From a virus, in the IMG/VR virus record IMGVR_UViG_3300036828_000396, positions 1 through 41,205 of that record: a stretch of DNA of 41,205 nucleotides, one strand, 5' to 3'. A program made the translations under genes and the position numbers. The notes beneath the pieces are model-generated. The model saw only the letters and a program-made list of their open reading frames with translations. It had not been told where the DNA came from and searched no databases. This document shows positions 13,605 through 22,537 of this stretch, one piece after another; position 1 is the stretch's first letter, and each line of letters begins with the position of its first letter.

Positions 13605-14249
13605 ATGACCATGAACGAAATCATCAAACACAACTCGGAACTCGACAACATCGCCGACGAAATCCAGGGCGACACGGGGTTTCAGAAAATGCTGAAATTC
13701 AAAAAGGGCGACTACTTCTGCGACGGGCAGCAAGTCGATCTGGGCACGCAGATGCTCGCGCACTGCATCGGCTTTACCAAGGTGTGGATCAAATTCAAGA
13801 ATGGTGCGCTGGTGGAGAAGAAAATCTATCGCGTCGCCCGTGGCGAGCGTGCGCCAGCGCGCGAGCAGTTGGATGACCTGGACGAAAGCCAGTGGAGCAT
13901 CGGGCTCAACAATCTCCCGGCCGATCCATGGGTGCTGCAGTATCTGTTGCCGATGGAGGACCCGGAGACCGAAGACGTTCGTATTTTCGTCGCCCCCTCC
14001 TACGGCGGCAAGCGTGCGGTCAGTGATCTATGCGACCAGTATGTGCGGCGCGTGCGGCGGCATCCGGAGAGCGGCCAGCCGATGATCCGGCTGCAGAAGA
14101 CGATGATGCCGACGAAGAAATTCGGCAACGTCCCGCGCCCGTTGTTCGAAGTCGTTGGCTGGACCGAAGGGGGTATACGCGAGCCGATCCGCGATATTTC
14201 CGAGAAGGCGATCAGCGAAGCCGAGATGAACGATGAAATTCCCTTCTGA
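13605..14249 (+). CDS. Putative single-stranded-DNA-binding protein
   Basis: 214 residues. It ends in an acidic tail EAEMNDEIPF, the hallmark C-terminal tip of bacterial and phage SSB proteins used to recruit partners. The body contains beta-type stretches (VWIKFKNGALVEKKIYR, LPADPWVLQYLLPM, PRPLFEVVGW) but no obvious canonical OB-fold signature. Its neighbours are a YqaJ exonuclease and a coiled-coil protein, which fits a recombination module. ATG codons at 13605 and 13611 are both possible. Confidence 0.6.
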   Translation: MTMNEIIKHNSELDNIADEIQGDTGFQKMLKFKKGDYFCDGQQVDLGTQMLAHCIGFTKVWIKFKNGALVEKKIYRVARGERAPAREQLDDLDESQWSIGLNNLPADPWVLQYLLPMEDPETEDVRIFVAPSYGGKRAVSDLCDQYVRRVRRHPESGQPMIRLQKTMMPTKKFGNVPRPLFEVVGWTEGGIREPIRDISEKAISEAEMNDEIPF

Positions 14250-14442
14250 CGACGACAAGATCAAGGCGCTCAAACGCGAAATTGCGTTGCGCAAACGGGT
14301 CTATCCGCGACGTGTTCAAACGCACCAGATGTCGCAGGCGGCGGCCGATTGGGAAGTCGAGGTGATGCAGTCGATCCTCGATGACTACGAGCACACCAAG
14401 CGCATGGCGGAACAAGCAGAGCTTTGGCAGGAAAGCCGATGA
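14233..14442 (+). CDS. Small coiled-coil protein of the recombination operon
   Basis: 69 residues. The pattern KIKALKREIALRKRVYPRRV...MSQAAADWEVEVMQSILDDYE is highly helical and common in phages next to exonuclease genes; function unknown. The start lies inside the end of the SSB-like gene (17-bp overlap), and its own stop overlaps the next ATG (ATGA), so it is translationally coupled on both sides. Confidence 0.65.
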   Translation: MKFPSDDDKIKALKREIALRKRVYPRRVQTHQMSQAAADWEVEVMQSILDDYEHTKRMAEQAELWQESR

Positions 14443-15152
14443 GCATTGAGCACGACTGCGCCCAGTACAGTGACGAATGGTTCAAGTTGCGCATCGGCAA
14501 GCCGACCGCATCGCAGTTCCACAACATCATCACGCCCACGGGCGTGCCCACGCGCGGCGACAGGCGCATGAAATACATGTTCCGGCTGATCGCTGAACGG
14601 CTGTTGCAGCAATCGATGGACGATCACTATCAGAACTACTGGACGAAGCGCGGCAAGGAAGTCGAGGACGAAGCCGCGACAGCCTTCGAGCAGCACGGCG
14701 GCATGACGCGCGGCTGGTACCTGGACAGGGTCGGCTTCATTACCGACAACGACAAGAAATTCGGTGCCTCGCCTGACCGCGTCCTCAAGCGGCACGGCGG
14801 CCCCGTCAAGCGCGGCGTCGAGATCAAGTGCCCGTCGCCGTGGGTGCAGGTCGAATATTTGTTGCGCGGGCCAGAAGACAACTACAAGCCGCAGCTGCAG
14901 GGCGCGATGTACGTGTGCGGCTACGATGCCATGCACCTGTGGTGCTATCACCCGCTGATGCCGCCTGTGCATTTCATCGCCGAGGCCGACGAGGACTATC
15001 AGGCCAAGCTGGCAAAGGAACTGTTCTTCTTCTGCAACGAGCTTGACGTGGAGACCGACCGGGCGCGGCGGGCGGGACCGTACAAGCTGGCCGAGCTACT
15101 GAAACTGTCGGCGGAAATGGCGGACAGCGGCGAGGAAATCAGGTTTAACTGA
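14439..15152 (+). CDS. YqaJ-type (lambda-exonuclease-like) recombinase nuclease
   Basis: 237 residues from the ATG in the ATGA overlap (a start at 14424 is also open). The PD-(D/E)xK core is visible: GKPTASQF (20-27), acidic helix GKEVEDEA (72-79), SPD (111-113, D113), EIK (E128, K130) and the helical KPQLQGAMYVCGYD (Q152, Q154). Such enzymes digest duplex ends 5' to 3' and work with an annealing or SSB protein. No separate annealase (RecT/Bet/Erf) is seen in the window. Confidence 0.9.
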   Translation: MSIEHDCAQYSDEWFKLRIGKPTASQFHNIITPTGVPTRGDRRMKYMFRLIAERLLQQSMDDHYQNYWTKRGKEVEDEAATAFEQHGGMTRGWYLDRVGFITDNDKKFGASPDRVLKRHGGPVKRGVEIKCPSPWVQVEYLLRGPEDNYKPQLQGAMYVCGYDAMHLWCYHPLMPPVHFIAEADEDYQAKLAKELFFFCNELDVETDRARRAGPYKLAELLKLSAEMADSGEEIRFN

Positions 15153-15163
15153 GGAGAGCGAAG

Positions 15164-15343
15164 ATGACCACGAAGATGAAAGCGTTACTGATACTCGCAC
15201 TTGTAATGGTGCCAACGCACATCCAGAGCTTCACGCCGCTGCCCAAGGCTCAGAAGGTGGCGGGCACTTGCACCACCACATGTTCTCCGGATGGGCATGG
15301 CGGATCGCGCTGCGTCACATCCTGTTGTCAGCATTGCTTCTGA
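15164..15343 (+). CDS. Cysteine-rich secreted peptide
   Basis: 59 residues, preceded by GAGGAGAGC. A basic start (MTTKMK), a hydrophobic core (ALLILALVMV) and a short polar region look like a Sec signal peptide. The mature part carries six cysteines within 23 residues (C36, C40, C50, C54, C55, C58) around a Gly/Ser-rich turn. It is the last gene before the operon's terminator and 11 bases after the exonuclease stop. A periplasmic disulfide or metal-binding peptide is likely; superinfection exclusion is one idea. Confidence 0.6.
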   Translation: MTTKMKALLILALVMVPTHIQSFTPLPKAQKVAGTCTTTCSPDGHGGSRCVTSCCQHCF

Positions 15344-15376
15344 AATCGGCCGGGCGGTCCGTCAATCCGGCTGATG

Positions 15377-15444
15377 GTCGCCGCCGGGGAGGGGTTTAGT
15401 ATCGGCGTACGTGACCCCCCAGGAACCCCGGCGGCGGCTTTTAA
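15377..15444 (+). terminator. Terminator hairpin of the recombination operon
   Basis: GCCGCCGGGG (15380-15389) pairs perfectly with CCCCGGCGGC (15426-15435), extended by about three pairs at the base. An inner GGGGT/ACCCC stem folds the loop. CTTTTAAAA follows. It lies 34 bases after the last gene of the rightward operon and faces the leftward late operon. Confidence 0.65.
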
Positions 15445-15589
15445 AATGGCCAGGAGAACCACACAGCCGGTCGCTGGTGAGTTTTAAGGGTTACCCCTAT
15501 GTCGCCTAGCCGCCAAGACGAAAAACGCACCAGCGAGCCTCCTGGTGGCCGTGGACTGCGTTTTAGGAAATATCACCCCTTCCGTGACC

Positions 15590-15847
15590 TCAGCGTCGAG
15601 CAGTCAGCCAGATCAGCGGAACCACCACCACCCCCGCATACACCCCCAGAGCCGCCAGCCGGTACGGGTCCGGTTCCCGCAGAACCAGATACGTCAGCCC
15701 AATCGCCCCCAAAACCGAAGCGAGCAGGATCAGGCGCACGGCGAGGATGGCGGTCGCGACGTTGAGCGCCCCCATCATTCCCGCCTTCCAGCTGGTGCGG
15801 TGAATGTATTCCTGCTGATAGTCAGTCTGTGTCGTCGTCGTCGCCAT
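15590..15847 (-). CDS. Small two-span membrane protein
   Basis: About 85 residues from the ATG at 15847. Two hydrophobic segments lie at about residues 22-50 and 62-82, after a Thr/Gln-rich N-terminus. A longer ORF to 15991 is open, but the extra residues are Pro/Ser-rich and overlap the preceding gene. It is the last gene of the late operon; a membrane or holin-like function is possible. Confidence 0.5.
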   Translation of the reverse strand: MATTTTQTDYQQEYIHRTSWKAGMMGALNVATAILAVRLILLASVLGAIGLTYLVLREPDPYRLAALGVYAGVVVVPLIWLTARR

Positions 15848-16223
15848 CGTCGGCGACGCCTGCCCGCTCGAACCAGTCATCGGGCTGGTCGGGCTCGGGC
15901 TTGGGTCCGGCAATCTTCTTTCGCCGACCAGCGTCATCCTTGCTGAACGCGGCGGTGTATTTTCGGACGGAGCTTCCGGCATTGGGTTCATAGACCCCCT
16001 TCTCTTTGCGCAAGCCTACGAAGATCGTCTGGATGCGGCCGATGGCGACCAGGGCGGCGATCCGCTCGCGCAGGGTGATGCGCTCGCCCTCGCCTTCCTC
16101 CAGCTGCGTCAGTAGCTCGCTGATCTGCATGTAGAGGCGGGCGTTGATCTGCAGCGGGTCGGCCCCGGCGGTGCGGGTGTCAGGCAGGTCGCCAATGATG
16201 GTGCGGGCTTTGGCTTGCTTCAT
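15822..16223 (-). CDS. Hypothetical protein with acidic tail
   Basis: 133 residues. A helical middle region (INARLYMQISELLTQLEEGEGERITLRERIAALVAIGRIQTIFVGLRKEKG) is followed by a Lys/Arg-rich stretch and a run of aspartates at the end (DDGDDDDTD). The start overlaps the upstream stop by 4 bases (ATGA). Late-operon position suggests a virion-assembly role; a small-terminase-like protein is conceivable, though it lies far from the large subunit. Confidence 0.55.
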   Translation of the reverse strand: MKQAKARTIIGDLPDTRTAGADPLQINARLYMQISELLTQLEEGEGERITLRERIAALVAIGRIQTIFVGLRKEKGVYEPNAGSSVRKYTAAFSKDDAGRRKKIAGPKPEPDQPDDWFERAGVADDGDDDDTD

Positions 16224-17101
16224 TGCTGCTCCACCAAGTCTTCCAGGCTCCCGGCGGCCGCGCCAGGGAGGCGTGGATCGGCACGCATCAGGAGTTTTCC
16301 CAGGCCGCGCGCGCCGCGCCGACCGTAACGCTCAAGCGGCCCGCCCAGCGGGGCGTGATGCCACAGAAACGCTTGCATAAATCCAGTCTCCCACAAGAGG
16401 TGTGCGGGAACGCCCAGGTGATAAGCCAGCGCGTTGGCCATGGCCACTGGGCCGTGCCGGGCAACCTGTCCGCCCACCCACGTCCCCATACGCGAGCGCA
16501 GGGCTCTGCCCGCTGCCGGGGTCAGTCCGCCGGTTACTGCGCCAAAGGCCGCCCCTGCTCCGGGGTCGTTTGGGTCGGTCACAGCCCCGGCAACCGCCCC
16601 GCGCCCGGCATACTCGGCCGCTTGACCGAGATTGCGCACCCAAGGGCGCGGCATGGCTCTAAAGCCACGGCCAAGACCGGAGGCACCCATCCACGTAGCT
16701 TTGGGAAACATGCTGGCCAGCTTCGCGCCAATCTCAAGCTCGCCCGGCCCGGCCAGCAATGTTGCGCCCGTGCCCAGCACATTGCCCGCCGTTTCCGCCC
16801 AGCTGGTCGAGGGCTCGGCGGCAAAGTCCTCCATGCGCTTCACGCCGGGTATTCGTTCGCCCAGTTCACCCAGCTTTTCGCTTGTTTCGGGAGCAACCAG
16901 CCCAATCCCGGCATTGATAGCGCGCGGGATGCTGGTCACCGCGCCCGCAAGGGTCTTGGCGATGCCTTTCCCGGTGCGCTGCTGCCAATCTAGTTGATCA
17001 TCGCCGGGGCCACTGGCCGCACCACCTCCACTCTTGGACGGTGAGCCCGGCGGCCCGGCAGAGCCATACAGCAGTTTGTCTACTTCGGGATCGCGCGGCA
17101 T
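16220..17101 (-). CDS. Internal virion (ejection) protein candidate
   Basis: 293 residues, rich in Gly, Ala and Pro, with several amphipathic or weakly hydrophobic segments (about 46-66, 118-135, 165-200) that could insert into membranes. It is coupled to the 723-residue protein upstream (TGATG) and lies in a block of large low-complexity proteins between the propeller protein and the operon end, where podoviruses keep DNA-ejection proteins. No enzymatic motif is seen. Confidence 0.5.
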   Translation of the reverse strand: MPRDPEVDKLLYGSAGPPGSPSKSGGGAASGPGDDQLDWQQRTGKGIAKTLAGAVTSIPRAINAGIGLVAPETSEKLGELGERIPGVKRMEDFAAEPSTSWAETAGNVLGTGATLLAGPGELEIGAKLASMFPKATWMGASGLGRGFRAMPRPWVRNLGQAAEYAGRGAVAGAVTDPNDPGAGAAFGAVTGGLTPAAGRALRSRMGTWVGGQVARHGPVAMANALAYHLGVPAHLLWETGFMQAFLWHHAPLGGPLERYGRRGARGLGKLLMRADPRLPGAAAGSLEDLVEQQ

Positions 17102-19272
17102 CAGTCTACGCCTGTGATATGTCCGGTTAATCCGATGATTGGGCCAATGCGCTGCAGGATTTCACGCGCCTGCTTTTGCTGATCGGGATCGGAACTGGCG
17201 GCCAAATCCTTGTATCGATCATTCAAGTCCCAAATCGTTTTCATCGCGAGCGGCGGATACTTCTGCTCTCTTGTCAACCCGCGTCTCGATTGCGACGGAT
17301 CGCGGCTGACTGCCAAGCTTTCCGGCTGCGCGTCCTCCGGCATTTCTCCGGTATCCTTGTTCATGCGAACGAGGTCGCGGAAAATCCTGAAATTATGCGG
17401 AGTCATGCCGGGAACCAGCGTGTTCCGATGCGTGATATTCTCCCAGTCTTGTTGATAGTTGTTTATCACCTGATAGGCCGATCGCAAGTTAACGCCGATG
17501 ACATTGCGGATTTGCAACGGCGTTGCGGTGCTGCCGAGATTTTCGATTTGCGCCATCAGCGTAGTAACGCGCGGCGTTCCGGTAAAGGATGCAATCGCCT
17601 GAAAGTGCGTGTCGAGATCGAAGATGCTATCAAACAAAACTTTGTAGCGGTCATCGCTGCCGGTAAGATTGCCTGCAATATATTGCCTGAGTTTGTTACC
17701 GATGACACTGTCATTCTCGCCAAACTTGTTGAGATTTTCCAGCAAGCTGAGCGACGATTGCGTGACGTTTCCGGCGCGATCTATGACCTTGTGCTCGGGG
17801 CTGGTCGGATCGCTGAACTTGTGCGCAGCGGCATAGTTGCCCTCGTCGTATTCGTTACCGTAAATCCGCTTGGTCAGCTGCACCATGCGCGGGAGGTCTT
17901 TGGCTGCACCCGGTTGCTTCGGGTCTTCGGTGTAGTTGTGTAGTCCACGAATGAGGTCGGCCCGGCCGGGGTCGATTTGTTCGATTGCCGCCACCTTGTC
18001 GTCAGGGCTTGCATTGCTGTTAGCGATTTGTCGAATGGCCTCCTGCGCCCGTTGCACGCCGTGGTCGATCTTGCGTTTCACGGCGTTGCCGGTCTTCGGC
18101 AGGTCCAGATAAGCGGGGGATGGGTCGTTGTTGAGTATCCCGTGGATGGCCTCGATCTGCTTGTCCGAGTATTGATCCTTGCGCAAACGGTCATCAAGGC
18201 CTTCGCCTGAAGCCGCTGCCGTGGCATCAGTATCCGCGCCCGCATCCGTCTCTGTCGCCGACGCGGTCTCTGTCCCGGCTGCAGTGCCCGCGTCGGGCAG
18301 GCGAAAGCCTGAACCAGCCCCGCCATATCCGCCCGCGCCAATAGTTGGATCGTCCCAATCTTTCGCGGCCTCGGCGTCGGTCTGTCCCGCCGTCGCCTTG
18401 CGCAGCGTGGTTCCAGCGGCATCCATCTGCCGCATTTGCGCGTCTTCCCAGCTCAGCTGATCCCACGCCCCTTTGATGCCCTTGTCGTGGATGGTCGCGG
18501 CGAGATAGGGGTGCTGACTTTGCGAGGCGATCCGCAACGCGGCTTCCCTGGCCTGCTCGTCGGTCAGCGTGCCGATGCGGTTCAGTTCAAAGATGCGGCC
18601 GTATGCCAGCATTTCCTGCTGATGCGCCTGTACCGTCGCCTCGTTTGCCATCAGCATCTGCTCTTGCTGAATGCGCATGTTCTGCAGCTGCGCTTCCATG
18701 TTGGCGCGCACCGCACCGCTGTAGGACGACGAGAATGCGCCGCGCGACAAGGCGTCGAGGATCGGCGCAAACTGCCCGGCCAGGGCGGCGGCGACACTGG
18801 CGTGCTGCGCCACATTGCGCGACCCCCATTGGGCCAGACTGTTGCCCCCTTGCTGAATGGCGGGATACGCCTCGCGCGGCGACGGCATGTCCGGTCCCGG
18901 CGCGACGCCGGGGTATTTCTTGGCTGCTTCCGTGGGCCACCAGGGCTTCCCCCACTCAGCTGCCCCGCGATTGGGCGCAGGACGGCGGTAGATGGCTGGC
19001 GGGAACAGGGGTGCATCGAAACCCGGAAACTGTCCGGGCGCACGGACGGGCTCCTGTGTGGCTCCTGGACCCCTTCCAGGGTCCGGTGTTTGGGTCGTGC
19101 CGGGCTCGGGTTGGGGCGGTGGTGGTGGTGGAGGGGCTGTCTGCACCGGATTAGTCGGCGGCAGGCGTGCCTGCGCGCTGCCGGGCTGCGGCGCGGGCGA
19201 CGTCACCTCGTCCGTGGTGTCGGGCCGCCCGCTCGGCGGGGATAGCGGCCAACCCTGTGGGTTCAGGATCAT
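17101..19272 (-). CDS. Large internal virion protein candidate
   Basis: 723 residues. Residues 1-130 are Pro-rich and probably disordered; the rest is mostly helical, with coiled-coil-like stretches around 180-260 (NMEAQLQNMRIQQEQMLM) and an Ala/Thr/Asp-rich linker at about 325-355. No membrane span or catalytic motif is seen. The ATGA overlap with the upstream muralytic protein and shared position suggest that both are ejected with the DNA. Confidence 0.5.
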   Translation of the reverse strand: MILNPQGWPLSPPSGRPDTTDEVTSPAPQPGSAQARLPPTNPVQTAPPPPPPPQPEPGTTQTPDPGRGPGATQEPVRAPGQFPGFDAPLFPPAIYRRPAPNRGAAEWGKPWWPTEAAKKYPGVAPGPDMPSPREAYPAIQQGGNSLAQWGSRNVAQHASVAAALAGQFAPILDALSRGAFSSSYSGAVRANMEAQLQNMRIQQEQMLMANEATVQAHQQEMLAYGRIFELNRIGTLTDEQAREAALRIASQSQHPYLAATIHDKGIKGAWDQLSWEDAQMRQMDAAGTTLRKATAGQTDAEAAKDWDDPTIGAGGYGGAGSGFRLPDAGTAAGTETASATETDAGADTDATAAASGEGLDDRLRKDQYSDKQIEAIHGILNNDPSPAYLDLPKTGNAVKRKIDHGVQRAQEAIRQIANSNASPDDKVAAIEQIDPGRADLIRGLHNYTEDPKQPGAAKDLPRMVQLTKRIYGNEYDEGNYAAAHKFSDPTSPEHKVIDRAGNVTQSSLSLLENLNKFGENDSVIGNKLRQYIAGNLTGSDDRYKVLFDSIFDLDTHFQAIASFTGTPRVTTLMAQIENLGSTATPLQIRNVIGVNLRSAYQVINNYQQDWENITHRNTLVPGMTPHNFRIFRDLVRMNKDTGEMPEDAQPESLAVSRDPSQSRRGLTREQKYPPLAMKTIWDLNDRYKDLAASSDPDQQKQAREILQRIGPIIGLTGHITGVD

Positions 19273-21842
19273 GATGGGCCGCCCCAGCCGTACAGCAGTC
19301 GCTCGATGTCGTTGACACCCGCTTGCGCCCCCAAGGATGGACGATTTTGCCAGTCACGGCCGATGCTGGTGGGCGCAAGCGTCGTCCTGGCTAGCCCTAC
19401 GGGACCTGAGCCCGTACCCAGCCAGCCCAATTGTCTTGCGGTATTCGCTTGGCCGCGCTTGATCAATTCATCCTGGTAGGTTGTTGAGCTTGCCTGTGGG
19501 CTGGTTCCGGTCGGTTGCCAAAGTTGCTGGTCCCGCGACGCTGCCGCTGTCTGTGCGACTTGCGGATGCGTCCCCTCCTGCCGCCAGATTGCCCGTTGCA
19601 AGCGGTCCATGGTCGCTGGATCGTTCAGGTTGAGCCTCTCGTTCGGTCGGAACCCGCCCGCTGCCATGACGCCTTTGGCCCAGCCCCGGTCTTCGGCATA
19701 GGAGCGGCCCATTTCAGGAACCGTCTTGTTGTTGTAGTTGCGACGCAAAAGGCTGGCTTGCGCCTGTATTCCGGCTTGTACGTTGGGGAAGACGGCGTGC
19801 CCCTGGCTGTCTTGCCCTGTTGCCCCGGCCGCACGCGCGTCCGGTCCCCATTTGATGTTGCCGGGGTTCATGTTGCGGTCGCCGCGTGTCAGCGGACCTT
19901 GTGGGTTCTGCAGCGCATTGGCCCAAGCCGGGCCGCGCGCTGCCGTAGCCACTGCGGTCCCCCGTCCGCCGCCATTGGGGCCGGTCCACTCCAGATGGTT
20001 GGGGTCTCTCTGCGGCATGTACTGCGCGAAGTTGTGCCGTCGCAGCATGTCTTGCCATTGCTGCGGGTGCTGATCGATCCAGGCCTTGGTGCGCGGGTCC
20101 TGGGCAACGGCGTCGTTCATATCGACCGCCCCGCCATAGGCGTGCGAGGACTTGCCGCTGCCGTAGCGTTTGCCACGGTCGTTGAAGCCGCCGAGTTTGC
20201 TAATTCCGGGGATGCCCGCAGCCTGCATGTCCTGGGTCAGCGCCTGCAGATCGGGGGCAACCTGCTTGTTGACCGATACCCGTCCATACGGCGTGTTGAC
20301 GCTGGTGATGTCCGCTCCCGGCCGTCCGCCATGCCGCTGGAAATAGTCCGGCGGCTGCGTGCCCCACCAATTTTTTCCGCTGCCCATTGGAGCGGGCGCA
20401 GCCGGTGTCTCGCGCACGGGATGTGCGCCGCCCTCGTCGGCCGGTCTGGACGCAAACCCGGCTCCAGCCGGACTCGTGGCCATGCTTCCCGGCGTTCCAA
20501 CGGTAGTCCCGCCCGTGGGGGCTCCGGGCGGCGTTGCGGCCTGGGCCGGACCCGTGCCAGACGCGGGTGCAGCTGCCGTGGTCGTGCCCGGTAGCGGCCA
20601 CCCAGTCGCTGGGTCGTACTGAGCCGTGGCTCCGGGTATCGGTCGTCCTGTAGTCGGGTCTGTTGGGGCCGCCGGGGCCGCTTGCGCCGCGCCCGGCTGT
20701 GTCACCTGATCCGGTAGGCCAGTCGAGGTCGCGGCAAGGCGTGTTGGCGGTGTTCCAGGTCCAGAAATTCCGGTCGGGGTCGCGGCAACTCCGGTTGGCA
20801 ACGGGGACGCGGCCGGTCCCGCGCCGGGTTCTGCAGTCGCGGGGTCGTTGGTTGATGGTGCAGAGCTTGTTGCACCCGGCTGCGCGCCCGGCTGACCCAT
20901 TCCCGCACCCTGGCCACCGAACAAATCGGAGAAAAACCGCCCGAAATTGAGCGTCAGGAGGTCGCCCAGGGCGTTCCCTTTGCCGCCAATTCCTTGCGTT
21001 CCCTGGCCGCCGGGAGATGGCGTACCCACGCCCGTTCCAGCCCCGGCGGTCGTGCTCGTATCGCCGTAGCCCGCGCCGTGCTCGGTGTAGCCTTGCGAAC
21101 TGTACTGATTGGGATCGGGTGCGGGGGCGGTTGCGGGCGCGGCGGGTGCCGCATTCTGGTTTGTTTTTCCAGAATTTTGGGAAGATTGTGGCGAAACTGA
21201 GGCAGGTGGATTGAGTACAGTGGCCTGCTCGGCGAGGGGATTGGAAATTTGCTGTGGTATGCCTGTAGAAGAATAGGGGTCAGTCCCAGGGAATGGTTGA
21301 CCTGGGGGCGGCGTCCCAGCTGCAGCTGAGGCGGGCGGCGCGGCGGGCGTAGCAGCTGGCGCGGGATTGGCATTGCCGGACGGAACGAAATCACCGGCCG
21401 GATTGCCGATAGTGCCGGGTGCGGGTGCTTGGGCCGGGGCCTGGGTGATCCAGCCCGGTCCTGTGCCCTGTGTCGGGGTCGGCGGCCCGCCTTGCGCGCC
21501 CGTGCTGGTCGCCTGTGCCTGCGCCGATCCCAGCTGGTTGCTGTCCTTGCCAAGCAGAATGTTGCTGACGGTCTGCGTCCAGGACGAATTGTCCGACCCG
21601 GATTGCTGCCCGCCGGGCGCGGTGGTGGCGGGCGGCGGCGGCGGACTGGCTACGGCCGCCTGTTGATTGGCCTGGAAAGTCGGATCGTTGTAGGTGCCGA
21701 CGTCGGTCGCGGGCGTGGTGTCGCCGATGCCCCACGGGGCACTGCTTCCAGAGCCCATTGTGCCGTAGGCATTTGAGCCGCCAGCCGACGCAAAGGGGTT
21801 CTGACTGCTGCCACCTCCTGCACCGCCTGTTAATCCGCCCAT
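19269..21842 (-). CDS. Virion-associated lysin with two peptidoglycan-active domains
   Basis: About 857 residues from the ATG at 21842. The first 500 or so are Gly/Pro/Ala/Thr-rich and disordered. Next comes an M15-type peptidase domain (about 510-625) with SSHAYGGAVDMN (His and Asp zinc ligands) and HLEW. Then follows a second domain (about 640-780) with RGDRNMNPGNIKWG and AVFPNVQAGIQAQASLL, the pattern of phage virion-associated muramidase/transglycosylase modules. Such proteins open the cell wall during DNA entry. A longer start at 21890 overlaps the preceding gene and is less likely. Confidence 0.7.
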   Translation of the reverse strand: MGGLTGGAGGGSSQNPFASAGGSNAYGTMGSGSSAPWGIGDTTPATDVGTYNDPTFQANQQAAVASPPPPPATTAPGGQQSGSDNSSWTQTVSNILLGKDSNQLGSAQAQATSTGAQGGPPTPTQGTGPGWITQAPAQAPAPGTIGNPAGDFVPSGNANPAPAATPAAPPASAAAGTPPPGQPFPGTDPYSSTGIPQQISNPLAEQATVLNPPASVSPQSSQNSGKTNQNAAPAAPATAPAPDPNQYSSQGYTEHGAGYGDTSTTAGAGTGVGTPSPGGQGTQGIGGKGNALGDLLTLNFGRFFSDLFGGQGAGMGQPGAQPGATSSAPSTNDPATAEPGAGPAASPLPTGVAATPTGISGPGTPPTRLAATSTGLPDQVTQPGAAQAAPAAPTDPTTGRPIPGATAQYDPATGWPLPGTTTAAAPASGTGPAQAATPPGAPTGGTTVGTPGSMATSPAGAGFASRPADEGGAHPVRETPAAPAPMGSGKNWWGTQPPDYFQRHGGRPGADITSVNTPYGRVSVNKQVAPDLQALTQDMQAAGIPGISKLGGFNDRGKRYGSGKSSHAYGGAVDMNDAVAQDPRTKAWIDQHPQQWQDMLRRHNFAQYMPQRDPNHLEWTGPNGGGRGTAVATAARGPAWANALQNPQGPLTRGDRNMNPGNIKWGPDARAAGATGQDSQGHAVFPNVQAGIQAQASLLRRNYNNKTVPEMGRSYAEDRGWAKGVMAAGGFRPNERLNLNDPATMDRLQRAIWRQEGTHPQVAQTAAASRDQQLWQPTGTSPQASSTTYQDELIKRGQANTARQLGWLGTGSGPVGLARTTLAPTSIGRDWQNRPSLGAQAGVNDIERLLYGWGGPS

Positions 21843-21852
21843 GCCGCACCTG

Positions 21853-22209
21853 TCATAAAATGCTGCCCAGCAAGCCCGCGCCCTGGCCAATCGCGCCGAT
21901 TTGGTTGTTCTTGGACTGGAGGGCAGCGTTTGCCGACGATGACGTTTGTCCTAAATCCTGGGTTTGCAGCTGGCCTTGTGCGGCCTGAGCTTCGGCCGGG
22001 ATGCCGCCGGTCAAACTGGGCGCGGCTCCGATGTCCATTGCCTCCGGGGTCGATCCGGGCATGCCAAGCTGATTGTAGCGGTTGACCATGGACTGCGCGC
22101 CCTGGGTCCCTGCCGTGTTGAAAGCGGCACTGGTAAACGGGGAAATAAATCCAGGCTGGCCCGCCCCGCCGAAACTGCCGCCGCTGCCGAGACTGGTATT
22201 GCCGCCCAT
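21853..22209 (-). CDS. Small Gly/Ala-rich late protein
   Basis: About 118 residues, coupled to the upstream gene by TGATG. The Gly-rich N-terminus is followed by a Gln/Ala-rich helical part ending GAGLLGSIL. Composition and layout resemble the next protein (22209-22535), so the two may be diverged paralogues. Probably a small internal or neck protein. Confidence 0.5.
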   Translation of the reverse strand: MGGNTSLGSGGSFGGAGQPGFISPFTSAAFNTAGTQGAQSMVNRYNQLGMPGSTPEAMDIGAAPSLTGGIPAEAQAAQGQLQTQDLGQTSSSANAALQSKNNQIGAIGQGAGLLGSIL

Positions 22210-22535
22210 CACAGGCCTCCAAGGATTTTACCGAGACCGCCGCCAAGCGTGTTGAGGTTTTGCGAGGTGGACGCCTTCTGCGCATTCTGGAAGGCGGCTT
22301 GCGCGGCTGCGTTGGCGTCCGACTGTTGCCCCAGCAAGGTCGCCGCTTGCAGGCCTGCGCCGACGTCTGCCTGGGTCAGTCCGGTCGAGGTGGGAATGCC
22401 GCTGAAAGCCTGCGCATTGGCAACCTTGTCCTCTGCGCCGGTATAGGCCGCGTAACTTCCCTGCGGGCCGCTCACGCCGCCCGACGACGGCCCGCCGCCA
22501 GTTCCCAAAAAATTGCCGAATGCGTTGCCACCCAT
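22209..22535 (-). CDS. Small Gly/Ala-rich late protein
   Basis: 108 residues with Gly-rich ends (GNAFGNFLGTGGG and LGGGLGKILGGL) and a helical Ala/Gln-rich middle (about 45-90). The terminal GLGKILGGL-like segment is amphipathic and could contact membranes. It stands between the acetyltransferase-like gene and the ejection block. No family recognised. Confidence 0.5.
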   Translation of the reverse strand: MGGNAFGNFLGTGGGPSSGGVSGPQGSYAAYTGAEDKVANAQAFSGIPTSTGLTQADVGAGLQAATLLGQQSDANAAAQAAFQNAQKASTSQNLNTLGGGLGKILGGL

Positions 22536-22537
22536 GG

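Noticed and set aside
15499-15765. 88-codon plus-strand ORF
   Set aside because: Pro/Arg-rich antisense to the membrane-protein gene at 15590-15847, and beyond the operon terminator.
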